Positions 62,340 through 64,000 of a DNA stretch of 64,000 bases are shown here, one piece after another. Numbering within the stretch: the first letter of the stretch is position 1; every line of letters begins with the position of its first letter. The position numbers and the translations under genes were made by a program. Source of the stretch: Sphingomonas oryzagri (GTDB lineage: Bacteria > Pseudomonadota > Alphaproteobacteria > Sphingomonadales > Sphingomonadaceae). The stretch covers positions 124,001 through 188,000 of the forward strand of contig NZ_JARYGZ010000002.1 of the NCBI RefSeq assembly GCF_029906645.1. Reading direction: 5' to 3'. The notes beneath the pieces are model-generated. The model made no database searches and was not told where the DNA came from. It saw nothing but the letters and a program-made list of their open reading frames with translations.

Positions 62340-64000
62340 TCAGAATTTGACGCCCAGCTCGACGCCATACTGGCGCGGCTCGTTATAGCTCAGCAGGCTC
62401 GTCGTGCCGAAGGCGTGCGCCCCGACCGCCGCAGGCGTCCGCGCGTTCGAGAGGTTGCGGCCCACGAAGGACAGCGTCCAGTCTCCCCGGCGGATGCCGA
62501 CCTTGGCGTTGAAGAAATCCTTGGGAGACGTCTTCAGGGCGTTCTGGACATCCCAATAGACCGAACCGCGATGCGACCAGTCTCCATGCGCGACGAGCGA
62601 GTAGGTCTCGCTCAGCGGCACGTCGAGATCCGTGCCGATCATGGCGGTGAAACCGTAGATCTGCGGGATCGTGTTGTTGTGGTAGGCGGTCGGATCCTCG
62701 GGCAGGAACTTCTTGATCTTGGCGTCGGAGTAGCCGACCGAACCGTTGAAGCTCAGCTCCCTCGTCGGGCGGATGGTCAGTTCGGCCTCGAAGCCGGGAA
62801 CCGTGGTTTTCTCGATGTTCGAGATCACCGTGAAGATGCCCTCGCCCTCGACGACGCGCGACGTCGAATATTGCTGGCCCTTGAAGTTGGTATAGAAGGC
62901 CGCTGCGTTGAACGTGATCTTGCGATCCCAGAACTGGCTCTTGAAGCCGATCTCGAAATTGTCCGCCGTCTCAGGCCCGTAGCTCAGCAGGCTGCCTTCC
63001 GCCTGCGGATTGAAGCCGCCCTTGCGATAGCCGCGCGAATAGCTCGCGTAGAACATCAGATCGGGATTGGCCTTGTAGGACAGCGACGCCTTGCCCTGCG
63101 GCTGCTTGAACGTCTGGTGCAGGCGCTCGGCCGGGGTGCTGGTGTCCCGGTTCACATAGACCTGCTTTTCCCAGTCGTAGCGGAAGCCGCCCGTGAACTC
63201 GAGCTTGTCGGTGAACGCGTAGGACGCCTGGGCGAAGATCGCGGTCGTCTTGTAGCGGCGCATCGCGTCGGGCGTGGAGATCGGGGCCTCGCCCACCGCG
63301 CCGTAGGTCGATGCCTCGAGACGCTTCTCGTTCTGGTAGTAGCCGCCGACGTTCCACTTGAACGGCCCCGGTGCGTTCGACGTCAGGCGCAGCTCCTGCG
63401 AGAACGCCTCGTCGGTGTAGTGCACCGTCTGCGTGTTCAGGTCGGCCGCCGAATAATCCGCGTCGGCGGTGGTGTATTCATGGCCGCGCGAATAGGCGCT
63501 GACCGAGGTCAGCGTCGCGAAATCGGGGAAGGTATAGTCGGCCTTCAGCGAGAAGGCGCGCAGCTGGGTGCGGACGATGCCGGCCTGGTTCTCGCTGGGA
63601 TTGACGGCCGGCCCGTCGAAATCGGCATCCGCGACGGAAGCGAGCCAGAGGCCGCCCACGCGGCTGTCCGTCGTCGATGCGGTCAGCGCGACGTTGAGAT
63701 TTTCGGTGCCGCGCCAGATCAGGGCCGAGCGGCTGGTGACGCTCTTGCCGAAATCGGCGTTCTTGCGGTTCGCCTCGTTCGGGATCAGGCCGTCATTGTC
63801 GTCGACCGTGACACCGGCCTGGAAGAACAGCTTGTCCTTGATGATCGGGCCGGTGAGGCTCGCGCTGCCGCGACCCTCGGGGCCGGTCAGCCACGAAATC
63901 GAGGCATTGCCCTGAAACTCGTTGGTCGGCTGGCGGGTCGTGATGTTGATCGCACCCGCGATCGCGCCGCCGCCGTACAGCGTGCCCTGCGGGCCGCGCA
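62340..64000 (-). CDS. TonB-dependent receptor (5' end outside window)
   Basis: At least 552 residues are visible; the N-terminal signal and first part of the plug lie beyond the right edge. The frame stays open to 64000 without a stop. The visible start shows the plug motif GPQGTLYGGGAIAGAINITTR, then barrel strands ending in VELGVKF, the aromatic C-terminus needed for outer-membrane insertion. It resembles the receptor at 37676-39922 in plan but not in close sequence. Gene order suggests the Tat-exported isomerase-like gene is its downstream partner, reading towards the left. Confidence 0.9.
   Translation of the reverse strand, partial: RGPQGTLYGGGAIAGAINITTRQPTNEFQGNASISWLTGPEGRGSASLTGPIIKDKLFFQAGVTVDDNDGLIPNEANRKNADFGKSVTSRSALIWRGTENLNVALTASTTDSRVGGLWLASVADADFDGPAVNPSENQAGIVRTQLRAFSLKADYTFPDFATLTSVSAYSRGHEYTTADADYSAADLNTQTVHYTDEAFSQELRLTSNAPGPFKWNVGGYYQNEKRLEASTYGAVGEAPISTPDAMRRYKTTAIFAQASYAFTDKLEFTGGFRYDWEKQVYVNRDTSTPAERLHQTFKQPQGKASLSYKANPDLMFYASYSRGYRKGGFNPQAEGSLLSYGPETADNFEIGFKSQFWDRKITFNAAAFYTNFKGQQYSTSRVVEGEGIFTVISNIEKTTVPGFEAELTIRPTRELSFNGSVGYSDAKIKKFLPEDPTAYHNNTIPQIYGFTAMIGTDLDVPLSETYSLVAHGDWSHRGSVYWDVQNALKTSPKDFFNAKVGIRRGDWTLSFVGRNLSNARTPAAVGAHAFGTTSLLSYNEPRQYGVELGVKF

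Noticed and set aside
1-64000. CRISPR arrays, tRNA or rRNA genes, insertion sequences
   Set aside because: No spaced direct repeats, tRNA-like cloverleaf or transposase was found by reading both strands; a short or unusual element could have been missed.

Overview
The window is GC-rich, densely coded DNA that looks like an alphaproteobacterium of the Sphingomonas group. The indications are three TonB-dependent receptors, a stand-alone glycine-zipper lipoprotein-size protein, recF and ung of alphaproteobacterial type, a DUF6481 coiled-coil protein, frequent GTG/TTG starts and many 1-4 bp stop/start overlaps. No rRNA, tRNA, CRISPR array or recognisable insertion sequence was seen.

Region 1 (1 to about 12.8 kb) is accessory DNA. 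A minus-strand operon encodes an ArsR-type regulator, an MmeI-like N6-adenine DNA methyltransferase and a DEAD/DEAH helicase that runs off the left edge; this looks like a restriction-modification or phage-defence module. Divergent from it are five plus-strand genes: three of unknown function, a DEDDh exonuclease and a possible uracil-DNA-glycosylase-fold protein. Then come a tyrosine-recombinase-like protein, a DUF6481 protein and an unknown protein on the minus strand. A perfect 13-bp inverted repeat marks probable operators in the divergent promoter region.

Region 2 (12.9-21.0 kb) is mostly housekeeping: ung, a small DUF937/YidB-like protein, recF, an MFS carboxylate-type transporter and a glycine-zipper protein. 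A clear TPP riboswitch then controls a three-gene thiamine-salvage operon: TonB receptor, APH-fold kinase and PnuC-family (PnuT-like) transporter.

Region 3 (21.2-64.0 kb) is a large catabolic island built of divergent operons. It holds an aldehyde dehydrogenase, two metal amidohydrolases, an M14 carboxypeptidase, a nitrilase, a flavin reductase, a gentisate-dioxygenase-type cupin, an FAH-family hydrolase, a 4HBT thioesterase and a flavin monooxygenase/old-yellow-enzyme fusion of the salicylyl-CoA or anthraniloyl-CoA hydroxylase type. It also holds two PLP aminotransferases, a DAO-type oxidase, two HyuA/HyuB (ATP-dependent hydantoinase/oxoprolinase) pairs, an isatin-hydrolase-like cyclase, a fused IorA/IorB pair, a GMC oxidoreductase with its small subunit, a RidA-like protein, an HGGGW alpha/beta hydrolase and an NCS1 permease. 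An MFS carrier, two TonB receptors, three paralogous NTF2-like proteins and three regulators (two MarR, one GntR) complete it.

The best-fitting reading, which is inference, is catabolism of an N- or O-heteroaromatic compound such as an indole derivative. The cyclase would open an isatin-like ring to an arylglyoxylate. The 2-oxoacid oxidoreductase IorAB would decarboxylate this directly to an aroyl-CoA, and the monooxygenase/reductase fusion would hydroxylate that. Thioesterase, cupin dioxygenase and FAH-type hydrolase would complete ring cleavage. This would explain why no aryl-CoA ligase is present. Three different palindromic motifs, each found at exactly two divergent promoters in the island, suggest three sub-regulons.
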